DNA of 64,000 nt, taken from contig NZ_JANJTZ010000027.1 of the NCBI RefSeq assembly GCF_024710845.1, forward strand, positions 1-64,000, in the 5' to 3' direction. The notes under the pieces are model-generated. The model worked only from the letters and a program-made list of their open reading frames with translations. It ran no database searches and was not told where the DNA came from. The translations under genes and the position numbers were made by a program. Origin of the DNA: Mesorhizobium sp. GTDB lineage: Bacteria > Pseudomonadota > Alphaproteobacteria > Rhizobiales > Rhizobiaceae. Shown in pieces: positions 8,505 through 21,201 of the stretch (within the stretch, counting starts at the first letter, position 1; every line of letters begins with the position of its first letter).

Positions 8505-9281
8505 TCAGAGGAGAAACACACAGGCGGACATGAGGATCAGCGCCTCGCCGCCCTGTTCGAGCGCGCCGAGCACGTCGCCGGTCTGGCCGCCGATCTGCCG
8601 TTCCGCGAGACGCCGCAGCGCGAGGAACCACAGGGCGAGAACGACGGCCGATGCCAGCGCAAATGCGGGGCCGCCGAGGAGAAGCACCAGCGCGCCGAGC
8701 ACAAGCGCGGCGATTGATGTCTCCTGGCCCGGACGGCCGGCTCCAGCCGAAAGGCCGTCCAGGCGCGCCGGCGCGACGATCGCCATGAAGGCGGGGATCG
8801 GGGCGCGCGCCGCGGCATGGGCGGCGATCAGCGCAATCGCGACCATCCACCCGCCGGCTGCCGCCAGCGCCGCAAGTGCCGACCAGCGCGCCAGCAGGCT
8901 GACGCCCAGCACGCAGACGCCATAAGCGCCTACGCGGCTGTCGCGCATGATTTCCAGCTTGCGCTCGCGCGTCGACCCGCCGCCGAGGCCGTCGCCGACA
9001 TCGGCCGCGCCATCCTCATGCAATGCCCCCGTCACAAGCATCGTCGCCGCGAGCGCGATGACGGCAGCGACGGTCGCCGGCAGGCCGAGCCACAGCGCGG
9101 CACACATCGCCAGCGCGCCCGCGAGCCCAACGATCAGGCCGGCGAGCGGGGCTGCCCATTGCGCGGCGGCGAAGCTTGCGGGCAGTGGTACGGAGCGCGG
9201 CACCGGGATACGCGTGTAGAAGCCGACACAGGCGACGACATCGGCCAGCACATCGCGCGGATCGAGACCGCTTCGAGACAT
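8505..9281 (-). CDS. cobS: Adenosylcobinamide-GDP ribazoletransferase (cobalamin synthase)
   Basis: CobS (CobV in P. denitrificans) joins adenosylcobinamide-GDP to alpha-ribazole (phosphate) at the inner membrane. The 258-residue protein is strongly hydrophobic with about six helices. It shows the family motif GALHEDGAADVGDGLGGG followed by IMRDSRVGAYG, whose acidic residues bind Mg and GDP-cobinamide. It lies 4 bp after cobB and 10 bp before cobT on the same strand. Confidence 0.95.
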   Translation of the reverse strand: MSRSGLDPRDVLADVVACVGFYTRIPVPRSVPLPASFAAAQWAAPLAGLIVGLAGALAMCAALWLGLPATVAAVIALAATMLVTGALHEDGAADVGDGLGGGSTRERKLEIMRDSRVGAYGVCVLGVSLLARWSALAALAAAGGWMVAIALIAAHAAARAPIPAFMAIVAPARLDGLSAGAGRPGQETSIAALVLGALVLLLGGPAFALASAVVLALWFLALRRLAERQIGGQTGDVLGALEQGGEALILMSACVFLL

Positions 9282-9285
9282 CGCG

Positions 9286-10599
9286 TCAGCCCTTCGCGAT
9301 GGCGTGGAAAAAGGTGCCGGTCACGTGGCCGCGTCGCGCGCCTGACGGACCGATAGGCTTGCCTTGTCCATCGGCAAGATCGGCCAGCGGCGCATCGGAG
9401 CCCGTGTCGACCGTCTTCGAATAGTGGAACTCGTGGCCGCGCACCGTCTCGCCGGCGCGGCCGATCGGGCTGTCGCGCAAGAGGGTCGCCTGGCGGTAGC
9501 CCAGATTGATCTTGCGCTTGGCATAGCTGGTGCGATGGCTGAGCAGTCCGGTCATGGCGTGCGTGAGGCCGGCGGCGTCCTCCAGCGTCGTGCCGAGCAC
9601 TATGTAGCCGCCGCACTCGCCATGTACCGGCCTAGTCTCGGCGAAACGAGCGAGCCCGTCGCGGAACCGCGTGGCGACGGCCAGACGTCCGGCATGCAGT
9701 TCCGGATAGCCGCCGGGCAGCCAGCAGGCATCGCAGGATATGTCTGGCGCTTGGTCGGCGAGCGGCGAGAAGGCCATCAGTTCTGCGCCCGATTCCCGCC
9801 AGTGCCGCACCACGTGGGGGTAAACGAAGCTGAACGCTTCGTCTCTGGCGATGGCGATGCGCTGGCCGGGCGGCGGCAGGGCATGGGCATTGGAACCGGC
9901 GGCCGGCGCGAACGGGCTGGCGATCGCAAGTGCTGCGTCGAGATCAATGGAGCGCTGTATCGTGTCGGCGAGGCGCTCGATGAAGCTTTCGAGAGCGGTG
10001 TGTTCGCTGGCCTGCACGAGGCCGAGATGCCGCTCGGGCAGCGCCATGTCGGGATTGCGGTAGACCGCGCCGACGACGGGGATGCCGAGCGCCCCGATGG
10101 CGATCCGCACCTGATGCTCGTGACGCGCGCTGGCGACCTGATTGAGCACGATACCGCCGATGGCGACAGCCGGATCGTAGACGGAAAATCCCTTGGCGAC
10201 GGCGGCGGCTGTTGTGGACTGGCCGGAAACGTCGAGCACGAGCAATGTCGGGAGGCCGTAGCGGCGTGCGAGGTCGGCCGCCGCGCCGGACCGGCCGGGA
10301 TCAGAGACGATGCCGTCGAACAGGCCCATGGCGCTTTCGACGACGATCAGATCCGCGTCCTTCGCCTGAGTGCCTGCCAGGTTGTCCAACAGATCGGGCG
10401 TCATCGACCAGCTGTCGAGATTGACACCGAGCTGGCCGGTGGCCGCCTGGTGAAAGCCGGGGTCGATGTAGTCGGGACCGGACTTGGCCCCGCGAACGCG
10501 CAGGCCGCGCCGCTTGAATGCCCTCAGCAGGCCGATCGTGACGCTCGTCTTTCCGGAGCCGGAGCGCGGCGCGCCGATGATGAGACCACGCGCGGTCAT
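9286..10599 (-). CDS. cobB: Cobyrinate a,c-diamide synthase (hydrogenobyrinate type)
   Basis: CobB uses ATP and glutamine to amidate side chains a and c of hydrogenobyrinate before cobalt insertion. The protein of 437 residues begins with a dethiobiotin-synthetase-like ATPase (P-loop GAPRSGSGKT at 9-18, then KSGPDYIDPGF). It ends with a class-I glutaminase domain with the nucleophile in VHGECGGYIVLG and a late His in HGHE-type context (RGHEFHYSK). Its start overlaps the cobA stop by four bases, so translation is probably coupled. Confidence 0.95.
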   Translation of the reverse strand: MTARGLIIGAPRSGSGKTSVTIGLLRAFKRRGLRVRGAKSGPDYIDPGFHQAATGQLGVNLDSWSMTPDLLDNLAGTQAKDADLIVVESAMGLFDGIVSDPGRSGAAADLARRYGLPTLLVLDVSGQSTTAAAVAKGFSVYDPAVAIGGIVLNQVASARHEHQVRIAIGALGIPVVGAVYRNPDMALPERHLGLVQASEHTALESFIERLADTIQRSIDLDAALAIASPFAPAAGSNAHALPPPGQRIAIARDEAFSFVYPHVVRHWRESGAELMAFSPLADQAPDISCDACWLPGGYPELHAGRLAVATRFRDGLARFAETRPVHGECGGYIVLGTTLEDAAGLTHAMTGLLSHRTSYAKRKINLGYRQATLLRDSPIGRAGETVRGHEFHYSKTVDTGSDAPLADLADGQGKPIGPSGARRGHVTGTFFHAIAKG

Positions 10600-11381
10600 T
10601 GGCCGCTCCGCAGTGTTTCGCGCAGCGAGACGATGCCGCCGATCACGATGAGAGCCGGCGAAACGATGTTCTCGCGCTGCATCGCATCGTGCAGCGTGCC
10701 GAGCGTGGCGACGACCGTTCGCTCCTGCGGTAAGGTGGCGTTTTCGATCAGGGCGGCCGGCGTGTCGTCCGAGAGGCCGCCGGCGATCAGGTCGGCCACT
10801 GTCGCCGCCATATGGGTCAGGCCCATGTAGATGACAATCGGCTGCCCGGTGCGTGCGAGCGACGCCCAGTCGGGCCGGTCGTCCGAATCGGCGGCGAAAC
10901 CGGTGGCCAGGATCACCGCGCCATTGGTGCCACGCATGGTCACAGGAATGCCGGCAGAGGCGAGGCCGCCGAACGCCGAGGTCACGCCGGGTATCACGCG
11001 GTAAGGAATGCTATTCCCGGCAAGCGCCACCGCCTCCTCGCCGCCGCGCGCGAACACGTAAGGGTGCCCGCCTTTCAAGCGCACCACTTTGCGGCCTTCG
11101 CGCGCCAGACGAACCAGCAGATCGTTGATCTCGCTTTGCGGAATGGACAGCCGCCCGCCACGCTTGCCGACGAAGAATTTTTCGGCCTTAACCGCGATCG
11201 CGACGACTTCCGGCTGAACCAACGCGTCGTGGACGAGCGCGTCCGCCTGGTCGAGCGCCGAGAGCGCATCAAGCGTCAGGCAGCCGAGATTGCCCGGACC
11301 GGCGCCGACCAGCCAGACGTGACCGGCTTCCAGTTGACCAGATCGGAGTGTCAGTTTGGCGATGGCGTCAACGAGGCTCAT
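10596..11381 (-). CDS. cobA: Uroporphyrinogen-III C-methyltransferase (SUMT)
   Basis: It transfers methyl groups to C-2 and C-7 of uroporphyrinogen III, making precorrin-2, the entry point into the corrin pathway. The protein has 261 residues and is a single-domain SUMT without siroheme-synthase extension. Motifs are [12 protein letters not shown] near residue 26, [16 protein letters not shown], and the PGVTSAFGG loop. It overlaps cobM and cobB by four bases on either side (ATGA junctions). Confidence 0.95.
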   Translation of the reverse strand: MSLVDAIAKLTLRSGQLEAGHVWLVGAGPGNLGCLTLDALSALDQADALVHDALVQPEVVAIAVKAEKFFVGKRGGRLSIPQSEINDLLVRLAREGRKVVRLKGGHPYVFARGGEEAVALAGNSIPYRVIPGVTSAFGGLASAGIPVTMRGTNGAVILATGFAADSDDRPDWASLARTGQPIVIYMGLTHMAATVADLIAGGLSDDTPAALIENATLPQERTVVATLGTLHDAMQRENIVSPALIVIGGIVSLRETLRSGQ

Positions 11382-12142
11382 AGCGGGTCACGCCCCCGGA
11401 ACCGACGTTGGTAATCGGTGCCGTAGAGCGCGCTCTCGCGAAAACCTTCGGCGGCGAGGCCCGGCCCGACGAAGATCAGCGCGGTGCGATCGATCGGGTC
11501 TTTCGCGGCCTCCGCCTCGATCGTGGCCAGCGTGCCGCGCACGATGCGCTCCTCCGGCCAGGAGACGCGGACGACAATGGCGACCGGACAGTCGGCGCCA
11601 TAGAGCGGCGTCAGCTCGGCCACGATCCGGTCGAGCGCGTGGATGGCGAGATGGATGGCGAGCGTCGCGCCGGTCGCGCCGAAGCCGGCCAGCGTCTCGC
11701 CTGCCGGCATGGCCGAGGCGCGGCCGGACACGCGTGTCAGTACCAGGCTCTGCGCCACTTCCGGGATCGTCAGCTCGCGGCCGAGCGCGGCGGCGGCGGC
11801 TGCGAACGACGGCACGCCGGGGGTCAACGTGTAGGGAATGCCGAGACGGTCGAGCCGGCGGATCTGCTCCGCAACCGCGCTCCAAACCGACAGGTCGCCC
11901 GAGTGCAATCGCGCAACATCGTGTCCCGCTGCATGCGCGGCGACGTATTCGGCCTCGATCTCGTCCAGCGACATCGGCGCAGTGTCGACGATGCGAGCAC
12001 CTGGCGGGCACCAGGCGAGCAACTCCTTCGGCACGATCGAGCCGGCGTAGAGGCAGACCGGCATGCGGGCGAGGATGTCGCGGCCGCGCACCGTGATGAG
12101 GTCGGCGGCGCCCGGACCGGCGCCGATGAAATGAACGCTCAT
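11378..12142 (-). CDS. cobM: Precorrin-4 C11-methyltransferase
   Basis: CobM adds the C-11 methyl group to precorrin-4, giving precorrin-5. The 254-residue tetrapyrrole methylase starts [17 protein letters not shown], has [16 protein letters not shown] after it, [15 protein letters not shown] as the second conserved loop and [12 protein letters not shown] as the third. It is coupled by four-base overlaps to cobE upstream and cobA downstream. Confidence 0.95.
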   Translation of the reverse strand: MSVHFIGAGPGAADLITVRGRDILARMPVCLYAGSIVPKELLAWCPPGARIVDTAPMSLDEIEAEYVAAHAAGHDVARLHSGDLSVWSAVAEQIRRLDRLGIPYTLTPGVPSFAAAAAALGRELTIPEVAQSLVLTRVSGRASAMPAGETLAGFGATGATLAIHLAIHALDRIVAELTPLYGADCPVAIVVRVSWPEERIVRGTLATIEAEAAKDPIDRTALIFVGPGLAAEGFRESALYGTDYQRRFRGRDPL

Positions 12143-12525
12143 GGCGTATCCTCGCTGATGGCGATGGCGCAGGTGACTCTGCCGACGATGCGCCGCGCTG
12201 CCAGCAGGCGGGCGTTTGGACCTGCGGCGGCGAGCGCTGCAACTTCCGACACCGAGGGTGTGCCGGCGACGGCTTGCGATGCGGCGGAACGGGTCATGGC
12301 CCGCGCCGCCGCCGCGTCGATCTCGCTCTGCGACGGGACAAGCAAGGCAAGGCCGAGCGCGCCGCTTGCACGAAGCAAAGCCGGCTCGTCCCGCTTCAAA
12401 GGCACTGTGGCGAGTGCGTCGAGAGCGGCTCGGGACAGTCCATTGTCCACCAATGCAGCATCGATGGCGGCAAGCACATCATCCGCTGCCACGCCCTTGC
12501 GGCATCCGATCCCAGCGACCCTCAT
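12139..12525 (-). CDS. cobE: CobE-type cobalamin biosynthesis protein
   Basis: CobE is a small protein related to the C-terminal domain of CbiG; its exact role in the aerobic pathway is unsettled, with binding of a ring intermediate proposed. Here it has 128 residues: [21 protein letters not shown] at the start, [15 protein letters not shown] in the middle and [21 protein letters not shown] near the end. The ATG at 12525 overlaps the cobL stop as ATGA, which favours it over the in-frame ATG at 12543. The stop overlaps the cobM start. Confidence 0.85.
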   Translation of the reverse strand: MRVAGIGCRKGVAADDVLAAIDAALVDNGLSRAALDALATVPLKRDEPALLRASGALGLALLVPSQSEIDAAAARAMTRSAASQAVAGTPSVSEVAALAAAGPNARLLAARRIVGRVTCAIAISEDTP

Positions 12526-13763
12526 GGCTTTGTCCACGCCCATTGGGTGACCGGCATCGCGGGCCGCCAGCCCGACATTGAGCCGATCGCGGAAGCTCGC
12601 GACACAGCGATGCGCGTCAGCTCGCCGCCAAGCCGGGCATGCAGGCCGAGCAACAGCGTTTCCATCTCCAGCGTGACCGCATTGGCGACCAGCCGCCCCC
12701 CGGAGCGAAGCGCGGCGACGGCTGCGTCCATGACGCCCGGATCGCTGCCGCCGCCGCCGACGAAAATAGCGTCGGGCATCGGCAACCCGGTGAGGCCCGC
12801 CGGCGCTGCACCCTCGACCAGTTGCAGGCCCGGCACGCCGAGCGCCAAGGCGTTGCGGACGATCCGCACGGCGCGCGTTGCGTCCGCCTCGATGGCTATG
12901 GCGCGCAGCGACGGATGCGCCAGCATCCACTCGATCGCGACCGAGCCGGACCCGGCGCCGATGTCCCACAACAATTCGCCGCGGCGGGGGCCAAGCGCCG
13001 ACAGCGTCAGCGCGCGGATCTCGCGCTTGGTGATCTGGCCGTCATGCTCGAACAGCGCGTCGGGCAGTCCGGCGGCCAGCGGCAGGATGCGAGCGTCAGC
13101 TCCGGCCGCGACTTCGATCGCCAGCGTGTTCAGCGTCACGAATGCCCTCTCGCCGACCTCATCGGCGCGCAGCCGGTGCGTGGCTTCGTCGCCACCGCCC
13201 AGCGCTTCGAGGACGTGCAGCGCCGATGCGCCGAAACCTGTCTCCGCCAGCAGCTGCGCAATGGCGGCGGGCGCGGCCCCATCCGAGGTCAACGCTATGA
13301 TTCGGCGGCTCGGATGCAGCAGTGGACGGATCAGATCGATCGGCCGGCCGTGCAGCGAGACCGTTTCGACATCCTGCTGCGCCCAGCCGAGTCGGGCGGC
13401 GGCAAGGCTGAAGGCCGACGGCGCCGGAACGACGATCATCTCCTCCGGATCGACCAGCCGCGCGAGCGTGGCGCCGACGCCGAACTGCATCGGATCGCCC
13501 GAGGCCAACACGCAGACCGGCGGGCCGCGCAGCGCGAGCACCGCCGCCATGCCGCTGTCGAAAGGTGTCGGCCAAGAGTGCGCCTCGCCACGGATCAAGT
13601 CTCTGGCAAGCTCCAGATGGCGCGCCCCGCCGAAAACGAAGGCTGCCTCGCCGACGAGTTTCTGCGCCGTCGTGCCTAGCCCCTCGACGCCGTCTTCGCC
13701 GATGCCGACGACGGCCAGCCATTTAGCGGTTGTGAAACCGGGGGCGACGTAACTAGAAGGCAT
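12522..13763 (-). CDS. cobL: Precorrin-6Y C5,C15-methyltransferase (decarboxylating)
   Basis: CobL methylates precorrin-6Y at C-5 and C-15 and removes the C-12 acetate carboxyl, giving precorrin-8X. The 413-residue protein is the usual fusion: a CbiE-like tetrapyrrole methylase at about 1-205 (VVGIGEDGVEGLG, LASGDPMQFGVGA) and a CbiT-like Rossmann methyltransferase after it (LLWDIGAGSGSVAIEWM). The ATG at 13763 has a good ribosome site, GGGAGG, that lies inside the oppositely transcribed cobK. The two start codons share the palindrome CATG at 13761-13764. No promoter separates the two genes. Confidence 0.95.
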   Translation of the reverse strand: MPSSYVAPGFTTAKWLAVVGIGEDGVEGLGTTAQKLVGEAAFVFGGARHLELARDLIRGEAHSWPTPFDSGMAAVLALRGPPVCVLASGDPMQFGVGATLARLVDPEEMIVVPAPSAFSLAAARLGWAQQDVETVSLHGRPIDLIRPLLHPSRRIIALTSDGAAPAAIAQLLAETGFGASALHVLEALGGGDEATHRLRADEVGERAFVTLNTLAIEVAAGADARILPLAAGLPDALFEHDGQITKREIRALTLSALGPRRGELLWDIGAGSGSVAIEWMLAHPSLRAIAIEADATRAVRIVRNALALGVPGLQLVEGAAPAGLTGLPMPDAIFVGGGGSDPGVMDAAVAALRSGGRLVANAVTLEMETLLLGLHARLGGELTRIAVSRASAIGSMSGWRPAMPVTQWAWTKP

Positions 13764-14529
13764 GATGACCTCCCGGCACGTGCTCATTCTCGGCGGCACA
13801 GGCGACGCGCGGCAACTGGCCGAGCGGCTGGCTGAGCGTGGCGACCTGCGCGTCACCCTGTCGCTGGCCGGGCGCACGACCGCGCCGCTGGCGCAGGCGG
13901 GCGAAGTGAGGGTTGGTGGCTTCGGCGGCGTCGAAGGACTGACGCGCTACCTGCGCGAGGAACGCATCGATACCTTGGTCGACGCGACGCATCCCTTCGC
14001 CGCGCGCATGTCGCAGAACGCCGTGGCGGCGGCACAGATTACCGGCGTTCCGCTCATCGTTCTGGCGCGGCCGCAATGGGAGAAAGTGCCAGGAGATCGC
14101 TGGATCGAGGCCAGCGATATTCCCGACGCGGCACGCCTTGTGGGCGATGAGCGCAAGACCGTGTTCCTGGCCATTGGCCGGCAGGAACTGGTCCCGTTCG
14201 CCGCTTGTCCGCAGCACAGATACATCGTGCGCAGCGTCGATGCGGTCGACGCCGCGCTTCTCGACGCCGAGTACATCCTCGCGCGTGGGCCGTTTGGCGA
14301 GGCCGACGAGCGCGAACTCTTTGTTCGTCACGGCGTCGACATCGTCGTCGCCAAGAACAGCGGCGGCGACGCGACCTATGGCAAGATCGCGGCCGCGCGG
14401 GCGTTGGGTATTCCCGTTGTCATGGTGCGCCGACCGCAGCCGTCGGGCGCGGCTGGCGTCGGAAGCATCGCGGAGGTCATCGCGGCGCTGGATCACGTGC
14501 TGATCCTCCCCGCCGAGCGCGGCGAATAG
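13762..14529 (+). CDS. cobK: Precorrin-6A reductase
   Basis: CobK reduces precorrin-6A to precorrin-6Y with NADPH. The 255-residue sequence starts with HVLILGGTGDARQLAERLAE and contains DTLVDATHPFAARMSQNA and VAKNSGGDATYGKIAAAR, typical of the family. It is the only plus-strand gene within a long minus-strand array. Its start codon overlaps that of cobL, and its last 37 bases overlap the 3' end of cobJ. Its promoter would have to lie within cobL. GAAGG stands 6 bases before the first ATG; a second ATG follows at 13765. Confidence 0.95.
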   Translation: MMTSRHVLILGGTGDARQLAERLAERGDLRVTLSLAGRTTAPLAQAGEVRVGGFGGVEGLTRYLREERIDTLVDATHPFAARMSQNAVAAAQITGVPLIVLARPQWEKVPGDRWIEASDIPDAARLVGDERKTVFLAIGRQELVPFAACPQHRYIVRSVDAVDAALLDAEYILARGPFGEADERELFVRHGVDIVVAKNSGGDATYGKIAAARALGIPVVMVRRPQPSGAAGVGSIAEVIAALDHVLILPAERGE

Positions 14530-15257
14530 ACCAACGGCGCGAGCCCCTCGCGCGCAACGACTCGCGTCTCGGCCGAGCCGATGATGACGCAGGTCGCCAT
14601 GTCGGCCACTGTCGCGTCGGCCTCGCCCAGCGAAGCAATCGCGATCCGCTCGTCAGGCCGCCCGGCAGCGCGGCCGGAGATCACCGGCGTCGCGGCGGGC
14701 AGATGTTCGCGCAGGATCTCGAAGGCGCGGCCGAGTTGCCATGGCCTGGCGCGGCTGATCGGATTGTAGAGCGCGATGACGAAGCCGGCGGCCGACACGG
14801 CGCGCAGCCGCGCCTCGATCAGGTCCCATGGCTTCAGATTGTCGGACAGCGACATGGCGCAGAAATCATGCCCGAGCGGGGCTCCAACACGCGCCGCGAC
14901 GGCGAGCATTGCAGTGACGCCCGGCACCACTTCCAGATCGACGGCGCGCCATTCGGCCGGGCCATGCTCGATCGCCTCACAGACGGCTGCGGCCATAGCG
15001 AACACGCCTGCGTCGCCGCCCGAGACGACCGCGACGTGGCGGCCCTCGGTCGCCATGGCCAGCGCCGCCCCGGCGCGCGAAATCTCTTCGCGATTGTCCG
15101 ATGCATGCCGCGTCTGGTGCGGCAGGAGAGCGATGCGGTCGAGATAGGGGCCGTAGCCGAACAGATCCGTGGCGGCGGCGACCGCATGGCGCGCCTGTGG
15201 TGTCATCTGCTCCGGGCTGCCGGGGCCAAGCCCGACGACGGCGAGACGGCCACTCAT
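14493..15257 (-). CDS. cobJ: Precorrin-3B C17-methyltransferase
   Basis: CobJ methylates C-17 of precorrin-3B and catalyses ring contraction, making precorrin-4. The protein has 254 residues with VVGLGPGSPEQMTPQA at the start, VSGGDAGVFAMAA in the middle, PGVTAMLAVAARVGAPLGHDF after it and IALYNPISRARPWQ later. It is translationally coupled to cobI (ATGA overlap). It is the last gene of the first minus-strand block; its 3' end overlaps cobK by 37 bp tail to tail. Confidence 0.95.
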   Translation of the reverse strand: MSGRLAVVGLGPGSPEQMTPQARHAVAAATDLFGYGPYLDRIALLPHQTRHASDNREEISRAGAALAMATEGRHVAVVSGGDAGVFAMAAAVCEAIEHGPAEWRAVDLEVVPGVTAMLAVAARVGAPLGHDFCAMSLSDNLKPWDLIEARLRAVSAAGFVIALYNPISRARPWQLGRAFEILREHLPAATPVISGRAAGRPDERIAIASLGEADATVADMATCVIIGSAETRVVAREGLAPLVYSPRSAGRIST

Positions 15258-15979
15258 GCGCGTCCCTCCCAGCCGGGAACCAGCACGATCGAGAAATAGG
15301 GAGCGATGTCGTCCAGCTTGTCGGCCAGCCGCATGTCGGTGCGGTTCGCCATCGTGCCGCGCTCGACATAGATGGCGCGGGCAAATTTTCCCGACGCCTC
15401 CAGTGCGCGGCGGATCTTCGGCAGATTGCGGCCGACCTTCATGATCACGGCGGCGTCGACATCGTTTAGCCGGCGCATGAGCTCGGCTTCCGGCAGCGTG
15501 CCGGGCAGCACCGTCAGGACGTCGTCGCCCTGCACGATCGGCACGCCCACCTGCGACCAGCAGCCCGACATGGCGGTGACGCCGGGGATGACCTCGGTCG
15601 GATGGAGATGCGCCAAGCGCACGTGCAGGTGCATGTAGGAGCCGTAGAACAGCGGATCGCCTTCGCTCAGCACCGCGACATTGCGCCCCGCGGCCAGATG
15701 CGCGCCGACGGCGACGGCGGACTCCTCATAGAATCCGGTGATCGCCGCGCCGTAGTCCGCGTGGTCCTTGTCGATCTCGGTCGTGACCGGATAGAGCAGC
15801 GGCAGTTCGATCACCCCGGGCTTCAGATGCGCAGCCACGATGCGCCGGGCGTTGCCGTCATTGCCGCGCTTGGCGAAATGCGCGACGACGTCGGCCTCGG
15901 CCAGCGCCCGCACGGCCTTCAGGGTCAGCAGTTCCGGATCGCCGGGCCCGGTGCCGACGGCGGTCAGGCGGCCGCTCAC
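15254..15979 (-). CDS. cobI: Precorrin-2 C20-methyltransferase
   Basis: CobI methylates precorrin-2 at C-20 to precorrin-3A. The 241-residue tetrapyrrole methylase shows VGTGPGDPELLTLKA at the start, LSEGDPLFYGSYMHL as the second loop and IPGVTAMSGCWSQVG as the third. Four-base overlaps join it to cobH upstream and cobJ downstream. Confidence 0.95.
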   Translation of the reverse strand: MSGRLTAVGTGPGDPELLTLKAVRALAEADVVAHFAKRGNDGNARRIVAAHLKPGVIELPLLYPVTTEIDKDHADYGAAITGFYEESAVAVGAHLAAGRNVAVLSEGDPLFYGSYMHLHVRLAHLHPTEVIPGVTAMSGCWSQVGVPIVQGDDVLTVLPGTLPEAELMRRLNDVDAAVIMKVGRNLPKIRRALEASGKFARAIYVERGTMANRTDMRLADKLDDIAPYFSIVLVPGWEGRA

Positions 15980-16611
15980 AGCCCTGCCCTCGCCAGCGCA
16001 TTGACGGCCGCCGCCGTCATCGCGCTGCCGCCCATGCGGCCGCGGACAATCGCGAAGGGGATGCCGAGCGTGTTCGCGGCCAGCGCATCCTTGGATTCCG
16101 CAGCGCCGACGAAGCCGACCGGCATGCCGATGATCACGGCGGGTTTCAGCGCGCCGGCGGCGATCATATCCAGCAAGTAAAATAGGGCCGTCGGCGCGTT
16201 GCCAATGGCGACGAGAGAGCCAGCGAGACGGTCGCGCCAGAGCTCCAGCGCGGCGGCCGAGCGTGTGTTGCCCAGTTGCGCCGCCAGTTGCGCCGTACGC
16301 GGATCGCGCAGCGTGCAGATCACGTCATTGCCGGCCGAGAGGCGCGCACGCGTTACGCCGTGCGCAACCATCTCGGCATCGCAGAAGATCGGCGCGCCGG
16401 CTGCCAGCGCCGCGCGGCCGGCGGTGACGAAACCCGGCGAAAACTCGAAGAACCGCGCGGCCTCGACCACGCCACAGGCATGGATCATGCGCACGGCGAC
16501 ATCGGCCTCTTCGGGCGAAAAGCGCGCCAGATCGGCCTCGGCGCGGATGATCGCGAAGGATTTTTCGTAGATGGCGTCGCCATCGCGGATGTAGTCGCTG
16601 GCCGGAATCAT
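15976..16611 (-). CDS. cobH: Precorrin-8X methylmutase
   Basis: CobH moves the methyl group from C-11 to C-12, turning precorrin-8X into hydrogenobyrinate. The 211-residue protein contains MIHACGVVEAARFFEFS with the catalytic His of the family, IFCDAEMVAHGVTRARL, and the glycine-rich C-terminal IIGMPVGFVGAAESK. The ATG at 16611 overlaps the cobG stop (ATGA); the frame stays open far upstream inside cobG but that is not coding. Confidence 0.95.
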   Translation of the reverse strand: MIPASDYIRDGDAIYEKSFAIIRAEADLARFSPEEADVAVRMIHACGVVEAARFFEFSPGFVTAGRAALAAGAPIFCDAEMVAHGVTRARLSAGNDVICTLRDPRTAQLAAQLGNTRSAAALELWRDRLAGSLVAIGNAPTALFYLLDMIAAGALKPAVIIGMPVGFVGAAESKDALAANTLGIPFAIVRGRMGGSAMTAAAVNALARAGL

Positions 16612-17833
16612 GATGCCTGTCGGTCCTCGGCGCGGATGACGCCCGAATGCAGAAAATAGCGCCGCAAGGCGGGCGGGATCGATGTCCCGCGTGAGTCGAT
16701 CGCCCCGCCGTCCTCGCGTCCGATCACGGCGATCGACGGCCCGCCTGGCTCGGCGCAGCGCTTGTCGCAACCGGACAGATGCAGTTTGGCGCCGGCCGGG
16801 AGGAGGTGCGGGACCTCGCGGACGATAGCTTCGGCGAGCGGCTTGGTGGCGTAATGCGCCGAGGCGCATGCCGGCGCGCCGGCGCATGCGACAATGGCCA
16901 GGCGCGGGTCGGCGGCGTCGACAATGAGGCCGGCGTCGCTGGCGATGGCGCGGGCGGACATGGCGTGTCCTTCCGTGGCGCTGAGCACTAGCAGCGAGCG
17001 CTCGGGACAGAGACGGAGTTCGGCGACGCCGAATGCCCCGAGGGTATGGGAGAAACGTGTGAGAGTGGCGGCGTCGATGGCGCCGAAGGGCAGGGCGACG
17101 CGGATCGCGATGCGGGAGTCCGTGAGAGAGATGGGGTGGCCGTAAGGGAGAGCGGCTTGAGCTTTGTCGTCGACCAAGTGCAAACTCCCCGGCTTGCTCG
17201 ACCGCAAATCCTTCGCGCGAGCCGTCTTTCCGAGAGCAGCGATAGCGGCGAACTGGTCCATCGCCGCCGCACAAGCGTCGGCTGCGACGAAATCCGCAAC
17301 AGAAATTGCGCCCTTCGCATCTCCCGCCAGCGCCAACTGCCAATGCAGACCGCCTTCCTCGTCGCGGAACGCAGTCAGTCGCACATCCGCCTTCACTCCA
17401 TCCAGCATCGAGCGTCCGCCGCCATCGACGACAACCGAGACCTTTGGACCCAGCCGCGCCGACAGGCCGAGTTGCGCGATGCCTTCGCGGATGGCGGAGG
17501 CAAGCGGGCGGGGATCGGCGATCTCTTGTGGGTCGACGCCGGCGAGCGGCGCTGTCTCGACAGGCACGCCGTCGCGCACGGCGAGATCGAGTCCGTCGAC
17601 GAAGCGGGCGAGATCGGGCGCCGAGCCCGCCGTCAGGCCGCGAATCTGCAGCGAGCCGCGTGCGGTGATCTCAAGCAGGCCGTTGCCGAACCGCGCGGCA
17701 GCTTGCGCGAGCGCCGACAGATGGCCTGGCGTCAGCGCTCCATGGAGCGGGTTGAGCCGGACGAGCAGCCCGTCGCCGGTCTGCATCGGGGCGGAGAGCG
17801 ACGGACAGGCGCCGCGGCGGGTGGGTGCCGAGA

Positions 17834-17837
<4 letters not shown>
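16608..17837 (-). CDS. cobG: Precorrin-3B synthase
   Basis: CobG is the oxygen-dependent iron-sulfur monooxygenase that hydroxylates precorrin-3A at C-20 and forms the gamma-lactone, the defining step of the aerobic route. The 409-residue protein resembles nitrite/sulfite reductase halves: RLNPLHGALTPGHL near the start, and cluster cysteines in CAGAPACASA and SGCDKRCAEPGG, the C-x5-C and C-x3-C pair. The ATG at 17837 overlaps the cobN stop; the frame extends upstream but the family starts here. Confidence 0.95.
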
Positions 17838-21199
<3,362 letters not shown>

Positions 21200-21201
21200 G
21201 G

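Noticed and set aside
12543-12969. Upstream extension of cobE into cobL
   Set aside because: Arginine-rich shadow of cobL; the ATGA overlap at 12522-12525 supplies a normal start.
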